Notes under the pieces: generated by a model | Databases searched by the model: none | Seen by the model: only the letters and a program-made list of their open reading frames with translations | What the model was told of the DNA's origin: nothing | Translations under genes and position numbers: made by a program | NCBI GenBank assembly: GCA_965214585.1 | Contig: OZ243957.1 | Span: forward strand, 2,976,001-3,040,000 | DNA: 64,000 nucleotides | Reading direction: 5' to 3' | Origin: JAHCHG01 sp965214585 | GTDB taxonomy: Bacteria > Acidobacteriota > Blastocatellia > Pyrinomonadales > Pyrinomonadaceae | In this document: in pieces, positions 40,058-47,631 of the stretch | Layout: the number at the start of each line of letters is the position of its first letter | Position numbering within the stretch: position 1 is the stretch's first letter

Positions 40058-40927
40058 TTTTAAAAGATGGATAATCGTCTGCACCGTCGGTTCTTGCAGC
40101 GGATCCATTGAGGCAGGCAAAAACGGGCGCAGCAGTAAAAGAATTGATTGGATTCCGTTAAAAACCGTGTGGAATATAATGCACGGAAGTAAGTTGTCGG
40201 TTTTGACGCGAATTAAAGTTAAGATCAGACTGAGCAGTAAAATTGATGTGATCGTTGCAAAATCTGGATAATACTGCGGAACGTGAACAATTGCAAAAAT
40301 AAGCGTAACCAGAATGACGGCGGCGGCGACGTTAAAAGTTCTCTGAAATGCCGAATACAAAACTCCGCGATAGACGACTTCTTCGACAATCGGCGCGGTA
40401 AATGTCGCAAGAAATGCAACCAGATAGACGGCTTGCGGCGAACTCCGTAAGATTTTGAGCATTTCGTTATCGGAACTTCCGAGCAGACCGGATAAAGCCA
40501 AAGCAACCGCATAAACACCGATTAAAATAACGACACCGTGCCAGATTTTGAAACCGCCCCAATTCCAGCCGAGCATTTCGCGGAAGGAATATCTATTGAA
40601 TTTCGTAACAATCACCCACGCTAAAATAATCGTAAGTAAATGCGCCAGAATCGTTCCGCCAAGACCAAATAAAACGGCGTTCGGTTCATCAGTAATGGCT
40701 TTTTGCATCGCTGCCTGATCGTTTACCGAAACTCCTCTATAAATCAGATATGGAATTACAAAAAATACCGGCACAACTAGAATAAAAAGGACGCTTGAAA
40801 ACCACAGCAAAAAAGCAAAACCACTATTAAACGGCGGATTATTCGGCGAAAATTCGTGCGGATTTTCAAGCGCGTTGTTTCGATGTGTTTCTATTTTATT
40901 AAAATCGTTTTCGTTTAAATTGTTCAC
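40055..40927 (-). CDS. CPBP (CAAX-like) intramembrane metalloprotease
   Basis: A 290-residue polytopic protein of the Abi/CPBP family. The N-terminal 35 residues are soluble and Asn-rich. Hydrophobic segments follow, and the active-site motifs occur in order: PIVEEVVYRGVLYSAFQRTF (EE-x3-R), then FAIVHVPQYYPDF (first His) and CIIFHTVFNGIQS (second His and Asn). The family ranges from prenyl-protein proteases to bacteriocin-immunity proteins, so the substrate is unknown. It is a single gene convergent with the FecR gene. Confidence 0.9.
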   Translation of the reverse strand: MNNLNENDFNKIETHRNNALENPHEFSPNNPPFNSGFAFLLWFSSVLFILVVPVFFVIPYLIYRGVSVNDQAAMQKAITDEPNAVLFGLGGTILAHLLTIILAWVIVTKFNRYSFREMLGWNWGGFKIWHGVVILIGVYAVALALSGLLGSSDNEMLKILRSSPQAVYLVAFLATFTAPIVEEVVYRGVLYSAFQRTFNVAAAVILVTLIFAIVHVPQYYPDFATITSILLLSLILTLIRVKTDNLLPCIIFHTVFNGIQSILLLLRPFLPASMDPLQEPTVQTIIHLLK

Positions 40928-41031
40928 AACAAAAGTTTATTCTGCTTCGCAAAGTTTTCCAAGTTGGCAATAACTGAAAAAGTTACGCCGGACGTTGATT
41001 TAAGTTTCAAAACGCGATAACTTGTAATTCC

Positions 41032-41832
41032 GTGAGCATCGCGGAAAAAAATCCAACAAAAAACATATATGCCGTCATTCCGGCGCGTCTTTTTTCGACT
41101 CGTCTGCCGAATAAACTTTTGCTTGAAATCGGCAAAAAGCCTCTGATTCTGCACACTTTGGAGCAGGCGAAAAAGGTCGAACAAATTAACCGCGTAATCG
41201 TCGCCGCCGACAGCGAAGAGATTTTGCGCGTCGTCGAAGCAAGCGGAAATGAAGCCGTTTTAACCGACAAAAATCATCAATCGGGAAGCGACAGAATTGC
41301 CGAAGCAGCCGAAAATCTGCCGGAAAACTCAGTAATTATAAATGTGCAAGGCGACGAACCGCTGATTCCGCCTTCGACAATCGAAGCGGCTTTGAATGCG
41401 TTTTTGTCAGACGAATCAATTGATATTGCAACAACTTGCGAACCGATTTCCGATTTCGCGGACGTTTTAAGTTCCGATGTCGTCAAAGTCGTAACGGACG
41501 AAAACGATTTCGCACTTTATTTTTCGCGTTCGCCGATTCCGTTTCCGCGTGAAACTGTCAGAAAATTCGGCAGTTTGGAAAACGCTCTGCAAAACGAGCC
41601 GAATTTACTTGCGCTTTACCGAAAACATACGGGACTTTATATTTATCGGCGCGAATTTTTGTTAAAATATACAAAAGCCGGACAGACGAAACTGGAAAAA
41701 ACCGAAATGCTCGAACAACTTCGCGCTTTAGAAAACGGCGCGAAAATAAAGGTCGTCGAAGTTTTTGAAAGTTCAATCGGCGTTGACACGAGAGAGGATT
41801 TCGAGCGCGTGAAAAAATTATTGGAAATATGA
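41032..41832 (+). CDS. kdsB: CMP-Kdo synthetase (3-deoxy-manno-octulosonate cytidylyltransferase)
   Basis: Activates Kdo with CTP to CMP-Kdo for lipid A-core assembly. The start is a GTG at 41032 and the protein contains the cytidylyltransferase motifs AVIPARLFSTRLPNKLLLEI, VIVAADSEEILRVVE, KNHQSGSDRIAEAAE, NVQGDEPLIPP, YFSRSPIPFPRE and KHTGLYIYRREFLL. Length is 266 residues. The next small gene overlaps its stop by 4 bases. pyrG, kdsA and kdsC lie within the next 9 kb on the same strand, so the Kdo pathway is grouped here. Confidence 0.94.
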   Translation: MSIAEKNPTKNIYAVIPARLFSTRLPNKLLLEIGKKPLILHTLEQAKKVEQINRVIVAADSEEILRVVEASGNEAVLTDKNHQSGSDRIAEAAENLPENSVIINVQGDEPLIPPSTIEAALNAFLSDESIDIATTCEPISDFADVLSSDVVKVVTDENDFALYFSRSPIPFPRETVRKFGSLENALQNEPNLLALYRKHTGLYIYRREFLLKYTKAGQTKLEKTEMLEQLRALENGAKIKVVEVFESSIGVDTREDFERVKKLLEI

Positions 41833-42122
41833 GCGATTTAGTCGGCATTTTATTTTTCGTCTTGCTTATCGTCGGTGCGTTCGTCGGTCTGAAAATTTTG
41901 GCTAAACCGCGCAAGACAACCGCCGAAGAATTTGAAAGAAACGCGGCGGAAACTGCTTCGATGCTCGGAATTACAATGAACGCGCTGCACGGAATGATGA
42001 GTGCGGAAGAAGCGCAGGCAAAGGAAGTTCGGATGGAATTGAAAGAAGGAAGATACAATAAAAAAGAGCGCGAAGAAAATGATGACGACGACGGAGAAAG
42101 TGTTGAAGAAAAAGATAAATAA
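41829..42122 (+). CDS. Small single-pass membrane protein
   Basis: A 97-residue protein with one N-terminal transmembrane segment (LVGILFFVLLIVGAFVGLKI), then a charged region (RKTTAEEFERNAAETASMLG) and an acidic tail (ENDDDDGESVEEKDK). The ATG overlaps the kdsB stop by 4 bases (ATGA), so it is translated together with kdsB. Unknown function. Confidence 0.7.
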   Translation: MSDLVGILFFVLLIVGAFVGLKILAKPRKTTAEEFERNAAETASMLGITMNALHGMMSAEEAQAKEVRMELKEGRYNKKEREENDDDDGESVEEKDK

Positions 42123-42234
42123 CCACGAAGTAACACGAAGTTTTCACGAAGGTTTTCAAATGAAAAATCAATGTCTTTGAAATGATTTAACTAAAGACAA
42201 GCAATCTTCGTGCTTTTTCGTGTTACTTCGTAGT
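42121..42234. repeat. CACGAAG word palindrome
   Basis: AACCACGAAGTAACACGAAG and TTTTCACGAAGG at the left are mirrored by CTTCGTGCTTTTTCGTGTTA and CTTCGTAG at the right. It starts at the stop codon of the preceding gene. Related to 25745-26052. Confidence 0.85.
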
Positions 42235-42281
42235 TTATTTCTTGCTTTTTATTTGCAGAATTAACTAAAGAAAAGATCAAA

Positions 42282-44012
42282 ATGGAAAGAGAAAAAACAA
42301 CAAAATACATATTCGTAACGGGCGGCGTGGTTTCGAGTTTGGGCAAAGGTTTGGCGGCGAGTTCTATCGGCTGTCTGCTCGAATCGCGCGGGTTGAAAGT
42401 GCAGATGATGAAGCTCGATCCGTATATTAATGTTGATCCGGGAACGATGTCGCCGTTTCAGCACGGCGAGGTTTTTGTAACGGACGACGGCGCGGAAACC
42501 GATCTGGATTTGGGGCATTACGAGCGTTTTACCGACGCGAAATTGTCGCAGGCGAACAATTGGACGAGCGGGCGGATTTATCTTTCGGTGATTGAAAAAG
42601 AGCGCAGGGGCGACTATTTGGGAAAGACGATTCAGGTTATTCCGCACATTACGGACGAGATAAAAATGGCGGTTCGCTACGTTGCCGAAACGGAAAAGCC
42701 GGACGTTTTGATCGTCGAGATCGGCGGAACTGTCGGCGACATCGAATCTCTGCCTTTTTTGGAAGCGTTGCGGCAGATGGGCAACGAAGAAGGCGATAAA
42801 AACGCGGTTTTTGTTCACGTTACGCTTGTTCCGTATATCGCGGCGGCGGGCGAATTGAAGACGAAACCGACGCAGCATTCGGTCAGGGAATTGCGCGAGA
42901 TCGGAATTCAGCCCGATATTTTGCTGTGCCGTTCGGACAGAACTCTGCCTCTCGAATTGCGCCGAAAAATCGCGCTTTTCTGCAATGTGCAGGAACAGGC
43001 TGTAATTTCCGCGCTGGATGTTTCGACAATTTACGAAGTTCCGCTCGCGTTTCACGAACAGGGACTCGATAATTTGATCGTCGAATCGCTCGGTTTGAAA
43101 GAGGAATTTCCGCACGCGGATTTGCAGAATTGGCGCAAATTGGTTTCGACGATCAAGGAAAGATCGGAGCGAAATGTGAAAATCGCCATCGTCGGAAAAT
43201 ACGTCGAACTCGAAGATTCGTATAAATCTCTGCGCGAAGCGATCACGCACGCGGGCGTGGCGAACAACGTTAAAACCGAAGTCGTCTGGGTTGAATCCAG
43301 CGATTTGCAAAGTGAAAATTATGAAACGGAACTGCGGGATTTTGACGCGATCTTAGTTCCGGGCGGCTTCGGCAAACGCGGCGTTTCGGGAATGATTCGG
43401 GCGATAAATTACGCGAGAAAATCGGGAACGCCGTATTTCGGAATCTGTTTGGGAATGCAGACGGCGTGCATCGAATTTGCCAGAAACGTCTGCGAAATGA
43501 AGGACGCGGATTCGACGGAATTTAACGAAGACACGGAATTTCCCGTGATTTTCAAATTACGCGACCTTGTTGACGTTGAAGAACTCGGCGGCACAATGCG
43601 TCTTGGCGCGTGGGATTGCGATTTGAAAGAGGGAAGTTTGGCGCAGAAAATTTACGGCGGCGCGGAACAGATTTCCGAACGGCATCGCCACCGCTTTGAA
43701 TTTAACCCGAATTTCCGCGAGAAATTGGAAGCGGGCGGTTTAGTATTCAGCGGAATTTCGCCGAACAGAAAATTTGTCGAAATAATCGAACTGCCGATGG
43801 AAGTTCATCCGTATTTCGTCGCCTGCCAATTTCATCCCGAATACAAATCAAAACCGCTTGCGGCGCACCCGCTTTTTGTTTCATTCATCAAAGCGGCGTG
43901 GGAAAATCGCTTAAACAGCGAAAATTTGAAGGAAGATGTTTCGAGCGACAGACCGATTGACGTTGAATCAATTCAGCCGCTTGAGAAAACCGCTTCGATT
44001 GGTGAAGATTAG
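42282..44012 (+). CDS. pyrG: CTP synthase
   Basis: Makes CTP from UTP, ATP and glutamine. The synthase half begins KYIFVTGGVVSSLGKGLAAS and includes KLDPYINVDPGTMSPFQHGE, DDGAETDLDLGHYERF and IGGTVGDIESLPFLEALRQM. The class I glutaminase half has the oxyanion/nucleophile region GTPYFGICLGMQTACIEFAR (catalytic Cys in GICLGMQ) and the His/Glu pair in FVACQFHPEYKS. At 576 residues it is slightly longer than usual owing to a C-terminal tail. It lies in the kds region; CTP is a direct substrate of KdsB. Confidence 0.97.
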   Translation: MEREKTTKYIFVTGGVVSSLGKGLAASSIGCLLESRGLKVQMMKLDPYINVDPGTMSPFQHGEVFVTDDGAETDLDLGHYERFTDAKLSQANNWTSGRIYLSVIEKERRGDYLGKTIQVIPHITDEIKMAVRYVAETEKPDVLIVEIGGTVGDIESLPFLEALRQMGNEEGDKNAVFVHVTLVPYIAAAGELKTKPTQHSVRELREIGIQPDILLCRSDRTLPLELRRKIALFCNVQEQAVISALDVSTIYEVPLAFHEQGLDNLIVESLGLKEEFPHADLQNWRKLVSTIKERSERNVKIAIVGKYVELEDSYKSLREAITHAGVANNVKTEVVWVESSDLQSENYETELRDFDAILVPGGFGKRGVSGMIRAINYARKSGTPYFGICLGMQTACIEFARNVCEMKDADSTEFNEDTEFPVIFKLRDLVDVEELGGTMRLGAWDCDLKEGSLAQKIYGGAEQISERHRHRFEFNPNFREKLEAGGLVFSGISPNRKFVEIIELPMEVHPYFVACQFHPEYKSKPLAAHPLFVSFIKAAWENRLNSENLKEDVSSDRPIDVESIQPLEKTASIGED

Positions 44013-44030
44013 AAAAAGAGGTGTTTAAAA

Positions 44031-44711
44031 ATGATAAAGAATTTAATGACAATCGCATTTCTCTGTTTGTTTTCATTCGCTGCGGCGGTGAATGCACAAG
44101 ATAAAATTGTTGAGAAAAAAACTGAAACGAAATCCGAAAAGAAAACAAATCAGCGACCTGACAAAAAAGACGAAAAGCCCGAACCTTTTGATAAAGCGGA
44201 CGTGAAAACGATGGCGGCAAAGTGCGTTACTTTGGAAACGGAAAAGGGAAATATAACGATGGAAATGTTTCCCGAAAGTGCGCCCGAAACCGTGAGAAAT
44301 TTTTTGAATCTGACCGCCATCGGCGCGTTTGATAACACGACATTCAGCCGCGTCGTGCCGAATTTTATTGTGCAGGGCGGAAATCTCTGGACGAATGAAG
44401 AGATTTCGATAGATATGAAATGGCGCAGCAAAGAAACCATTCCCGACGAGCCGAATCAAATTAAGCACGAAAGCGGAATAGTTTCGATGGCGCGTCCCGA
44501 CGAGCCGAACGGCGCGTCCACGAATTTCTTTATCTTGTTGCGAGAAGCGAGTTATCTTGATAATAAATTCGCCGCTTTCGGGCGCGTTACAAATGGAATG
44601 GATGTTGTCAAAACGATAAACAACTTGCCCGTCGAAGGCGAAACGCCGAAAGAGCCTGTTCGCATAAAAACTGCAAAGATTGTGCCTTGTTCAACTACAA
44701 AGCAATTATGA
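44031..44711 (+). CDS. Exported cyclophilin-type peptidyl-prolyl isomerase
   Basis: A signal peptide (MTIAFLCLFSFAAAVNAQ) and a Lys/Glu-rich linker precede a cyclophilin domain: VTLETEKGNITMEMFPESAP, ETVRNFLNLTAIGAFDNTTF, SRVVPNFIVQGGN, GIVSMARPDEPNGASTNFFI and the end FAAFGRVTNGMDVVKTINNL. The catalytic-region Arg (SRVVPNF) and the SMAR...N-G-ASTNFFI core are present. It would fold periplasmic or outer-membrane proteins. It starts 18 bases after pyrG with an AGAGG box, so they may share a transcript. Confidence 0.92.
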   Translation: MIKNLMTIAFLCLFSFAAAVNAQDKIVEKKTETKSEKKTNQRPDKKDEKPEPFDKADVKTMAAKCVTLETEKGNITMEMFPESAPETVRNFLNLTAIGAFDNTTFSRVVPNFIVQGGNLWTNEEISIDMKWRSKETIPDEPNQIKHESGIVSMARPDEPNGASTNFFILLREASYLDNKFAAFGRVTNGMDVVKTINNLPVEGETPKEPVRIKTAKIVPCSTTKQL

Positions 44712-44802
44712 AAAATTATGTAGAAACTCTCGCAAATCAACTTTTGTCTTTAAGATTTAAAGCAAATATTAGATATTTGAGCGTTTTAAGTTTTTTTAGA
44801 GC

Positions 44803-44938
44803 GCGGGCGCAGAGCAACCCTTCCGACCTGCAATCTTTTTTATCTTGAACAGTCAATGATAATAATTTGTCCAAGATAAAGTTAAAAAAAGGCAAGTTAA
44901 TCAAATTTGTAAGTCAGGAAGTGTTGCTCTGCGCCCGC
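44803..44938. repeat. GC-armed palindrome upstream of kdsA
   Basis: GCGGGCGCAGAGCAACCCTT (44803-44824 with CC) and its near-exact complement at 44917-44938 (one mismatch in 22) flank a 92-base AT-rich spacer with an inner TTATCTTGAACAG / TTTGTCCAAGATAA stem. An open frame extends from kdsA into this element, but it is not likely to be translated. Confidence 0.85.
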
Positions 44939-44986
44939 AATCGTCAAATATCTCTGAACTTAGTTTTTAGAAAATTACTTATTAAG

Positions 44987-45802
44987 ATGAAATCTTTCAA
45001 AGTAGAAAACGTAACATTCGGCGGCGGAAATCTGTCGTTTATTTTAGGTCCGTGCGTTGTCGAAACCGAACAGCACGCGCTTTTTATGGCGCAGGAAATA
45101 AAGGACATTTGCGCGGAAGTCGGCGTGGATTTTGTTTATAAATCTTCGTTTGATAAGGCGAATCGGAGTTCGATTGAAAGTTTTCGCGGGCGGGGTATGG
45201 AATTCGGGTTGGAAGTTTTGGCAAGAGTTAAAGAGGAAATCGGCGTTCCCGTGATTACGGACGTTCACGAAAGTTGGCAGGTCGAAAAGGTGGCGGAAGT
45301 TGCGGACGTTTTGCAGATTCCCGCGTTTTTGTGTCGTCAGACGGATTTGCTTGTCGAAGCGGCAAAATCGGGACGCGCGGTGAATGTTAAAAAAGGGCAG
45401 TTTCTCGCGCCTTGGGATGCGGAAAATATTGTCGAAAAATTAAAGGCGGCGGGTGCGGAGAAAATTCTTTTGACCGAACGCGGAGCGAGTTTCGGTTATA
45501 ATAATCTGGTTGTGGATTTTAAGAGTTTTCCGATAATGCGCGGTTTCGGCGTTCCCGTCGTTTTTGACGTAACGCATTCTTTGCAGCTTCCGGGCGGACT
45601 CGGCAAGGCAACGGGCGGGCAAGCTGAATACATCGAACATTTTGCACGCGCAGGTGTCGCTTGCGTGGTGGACGCGGTTTTTATGGAAGTTCACGACGAT
45701 CCGGCAAACGCGCCGAGCGATGGTCCGAATCAACTGCATTTAAATAGGTTAGAGAAACTCTTGAGGAAATTGAAGAAAATTCACGAGTTGGTTTATCAGT
45801 AA
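44987..45802 (+). CDS. kdsA: Kdo-8-phosphate synthase
   Basis: Condenses phosphoenolpyruvate and arabinose 5-phosphate to Kdo 8-phosphate. The ATG at 44987 (MKSFKVENVTFGGGNLSFIL) gives the expected start; the longer frame covers a palindrome. Family motifs are visible: LGPCVVETEQHALFMA, VYKSSFDKANRSS, SFRGRGMEFGLEVL, TDVHESWQVEKVAEVADVLQ, IPAFLCRQTDLLVEAA, NVKKGQFLAPWD, TERGASFGYNNLVVDF, FDVTHSLQLPGG. Length is 271 residues. The TAA stop overlaps the xisH ATG by one base. Confidence 0.96.
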   Translation: MKSFKVENVTFGGGNLSFILGPCVVETEQHALFMAQEIKDICAEVGVDFVYKSSFDKANRSSIESFRGRGMEFGLEVLARVKEEIGVPVITDVHESWQVEKVAEVADVLQIPAFLCRQTDLLVEAAKSGRAVNVKKGQFLAPWDAENIVEKLKAAGAEKILLTERGASFGYNNLVVDFKSFPIMRGFGVPVVFDVTHSLQLPGGLGKATGGQAEYIEHFARAGVACVVDAVFMEVHDDPANAPSDGPNQLHLNRLEKLLRKLKKIHELVYQ

Positions 45803-46221
45803 TGGCAAGACTCGACAAAATTCACGAAGCAGTTAAAAACGCTTTGATAAAAGACGGTTGGACGATTACCGATGATCCATACACGCTGGATTTTAAGGGT
45901 CAGATAGTTTTGGTAGATATAGCAGCTGAGAAAAATCTTTTTACCGCCGAGAAGGGAGATGAGAAAATAGCCGTCGAAATAAAAAGTTTCTTATCATTGT
46001 CTAAAATGCCCGATTTGTATTCGGCTATCGGGCAATATGACGTTTATCAAATTTACTTGAGCAAAATCGCGCCTGAACGCAAATTATTTTTGGCTGTGAG
46101 TGAAAAAATTTATCAAGAATTTTTTACGATGGAAGCAATTGATATAATTATTAAGAGCAAAAACATACGTATTTTGACCGTAAATATCATACGGGAGGAA
46201 ATTGCTAAATGGATAAAATGA
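45802..46221 (+). CDS. xisH: XisH-family protein (endonuclease-like fold)
   Basis: A 139-residue member of the XisH family, first described as a factor controlling excision of the fdxN element in cyanobacteria. The sequence reads HEAVKNALIKDGWTITDDPY, VLVDIAAEKNLFTAEKGDEK, then IAVEIKSFLSLSKMPDLYSA and IGQYDVYQIYLSK. The acidic residue in LVDIAAE and the VEIKSF E-x-K motif fit a PD-(D/E)XK nuclease-like core. It overlaps xisI by 13 bases and kdsA by 1 base. The pair occurs widely outside element excision and often looks like a mobile two-gene module. Confidence 0.92.
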   Translation: MARLDKIHEAVKNALIKDGWTITDDPYTLDFKGQIVLVDIAAEKNLFTAEKGDEKIAVEIKSFLSLSKMPDLYSAIGQYDVYQIYLSKIAPERKLFLAVSEKIYQEFFTMEAIDIIIKSKNIRILTVNIIREEIAKWIK

Positions 46222-46562
46222 AGCATTACGCCGAACTGTTACGCGAAATTTTGACGAAATATAAAGAAATTGATGCGCGGGCGACCAATTCCGACGTAAA
46301 ACAAAAAAGTGATTCGATTTTTGTTTTAGACGAAGCCGGCGGCGTGTTTGCTTGGTTTGGTTTCGGTTGGACGGAACAAGGGCGGACACGGGCAATGCGC
46401 GTTTTTGTGAGATTAAAAAACGATAAAATTCATATCGAAGAAGATTTAACCGAAGAAGGAATCGGGACGATTTTGCTGGAGCGCGGAGTTCCGCCGAAGG
46501 ATATTGTAGTTGAGTTTCATCCGCCCGAAATGCGTCAATATACTGAATTTGCCTTGAGTTAA
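46209..46562 (+). CDS. xisI: XisI-family protein
   Basis: A 117-residue partner of XisH. The sequence MDKMKHYAELLREILTKYKE, SIFVLDEAGGVFAWFGFGWT, VRLKNDKIHIEEDLTEEGIG and VPPKDIVVEFHPPEMRQYTE is a full match to the XisI pattern (a helical start, then W-x-G-W and a late EDxTEEGI-x-EL-like block). Its start lies within the xisH end, showing tight coupling. No excisable element with recognisable recombinase is visible here, so the role is unknown; a toxin-antitoxin or defence-like function is possible. Confidence 0.92.
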   Translation: MDKMKHYAELLREILTKYKEIDARATNSDVKQKSDSIFVLDEAGGVFAWFGFGWTEQGRTRAMRVFVRLKNDKIHIEEDLTEEGIGTILLERGVPPKDIVVEFHPPEMRQYTEFALS

Positions 46563-46584
46563 ATTGAAAATAACATTGTAGTTT

Positions 46585-47433
46585 ATGAGAAAAGTTATCT
46601 TAATTATTTTTGCATCGTTATTTATTTACGGATGCGGCAGCGCAAATGTTGATTCTGAAAATTCTAACAATAATTCCACGACGGCATCTGTTAATAATGT
46701 AAACAGTTCCATTCAGGCAAATAAAACTGCTGAAATAATTGCCGCGAAAGAAAAGAATCCTGCCGCGCAAAATCAAATCTCTTATAACTGCAACAATAAT
46801 GTTGCGGTTGACGCGCTTTATGTAAATGATTTCGGCAAGGTTGCTTTGAAAATCAGTCAGAACGGGCAAGCGAAAGGCGAATTAACTTTGCCGCGCGAGG
46901 CTTCCGCGTCGGGCGTTAAATTCGGGAATGATAAAAATGTCTGGTGGACGAAAGGGAAAACGGCTTTTTTTACAGAAGACGGAAAGACTATTTTTGAAAA
47001 TTGTCGGGAAAAATCCGCGACGAAAACCGCTGAAAGTCAAGATGATTCCGATATTCATACGGATTTTGTGAAAAATGTTGATCCCGAAACGATAAGAAAT
47101 TATGTTGGTAAGACGGCGACGCAGGCGGGTTTGAAAGATAACGAAAAGGTTGACGATCGGATGCGGAAGTTGATGAAAAATGATTTTGCGCGGATGAAAA
47201 AGGATTGGGAAGTCGAGGAAGGAATTGATTATAACGAAAATGTCGCGTTTTTGAACGGCTGTAAGAGAAGCAACTGCGCCGATGATATTTATTTGGTTTT
47301 TTATGATGTGAAAAAGGACAATATAAATGTTTATCACCGAACGGGCGGTAAAATTAAGACGTATTTCGAGAAAGGTAAGATCAATCTGCCGCCGAGTTTT
47401 AAAGCTCAAATCGGGTTGCTGAAACTTAATTGA
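46585..47433 (+). CDS. Lipoprotein with MliC-like and Ivy-like domains (putative lysozyme inhibitor)
   Basis: A signal peptide with lipobox (IIFASLFIYGCGSAN) predicts membrane anchoring. Residues 60-140 (YNCNNNVAVDALYVNDFGKV, LTLPREASASGVKFGNDKNV, WWTKGKTAFF) match the MliC/PliC lysozyme-inhibitor pattern, including the SASG-x-K/R loop and the WWTKG strand. Residues 155-275 (RNYVGKTATQAGLKDNEKVD, FLNGCKRSNCADDIYLVFYD) contain a C-x4-C loop in the place of the CKPHDC loop of Ivy-type inhibitors. A two-inhibitor fusion protecting peptidoglycan from host or predator lysozymes is a reasonable inference. The Ivy-like part is weaker evidence than the MliC part. Confidence 0.72.
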   Translation: MRKVILIIFASLFIYGCGSANVDSENSNNNSTTASVNNVNSSIQANKTAEIIAAKEKNPAAQNQISYNCNNNVAVDALYVNDFGKVALKISQNGQAKGELTLPREASASGVKFGNDKNVWWTKGKTAFFTEDGKTIFENCREKSATKTAESQDDSDIHTDFVKNVDPETIRNYVGKTATQAGLKDNEKVDDRMRKLMKNDFARMKKDWEVEEGIDYNENVAFLNGCKRSNCADDIYLVFYDVKKDNINVYHRTGGKIKTYFEKGKINLPPSFKAQIGLLKLN

Positions 47434-47465
47434 TTACCCGAAGATCGCGGGGAAATTTTTAAAAC

Positions 47466-47606
47466 GGAACGCCGCCCATCTTGGCGGCAACAAACGCGCT
47501 AGCATTTGAAAAAGGTTGATAAGTTTGAGTATTCAATTTCAATTTAGAGTTCGCCGCAACGGTTTTCGCGCTTCGCGCTCATTGCCGCCAAGATGGACGT
47601 GGTTCC
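47466..47606. repeat. GGAACGCCG-family palindrome (copy before the M1-like gene)
   Basis: GGAACGCCGCCCATCTTGGC (47466) faces GCCGCCAAGATGGACGTGGT (47583-47602), with inner CAACAAACGCGC / GCGCTTCGCGCTCATT words. The ATG inside the right arm is not the start of the next gene. Confidence 0.85.
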
Positions 47607-47631
47607 AAAAAGATATTTCCATATAAAATTT

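Noticed and set aside
44867..44986. 40-residue N-terminal extension of kdsA
   Set aside because: It is encoded by the palindrome at 44803-44938. The KdsA family begins at MKSFKVENV.
45802..46562. An fdxN-like excisable element around xisHI
   Set aside because: No recombinase gene or flanking direct repeats were found. XisHI without element is common.
47593..47631. Upstream ATG of the M1-like gene
   Set aside because: It lies in the right arm of a GGAACGCCG palindrome. The next ATG starts directly at a signal peptide.
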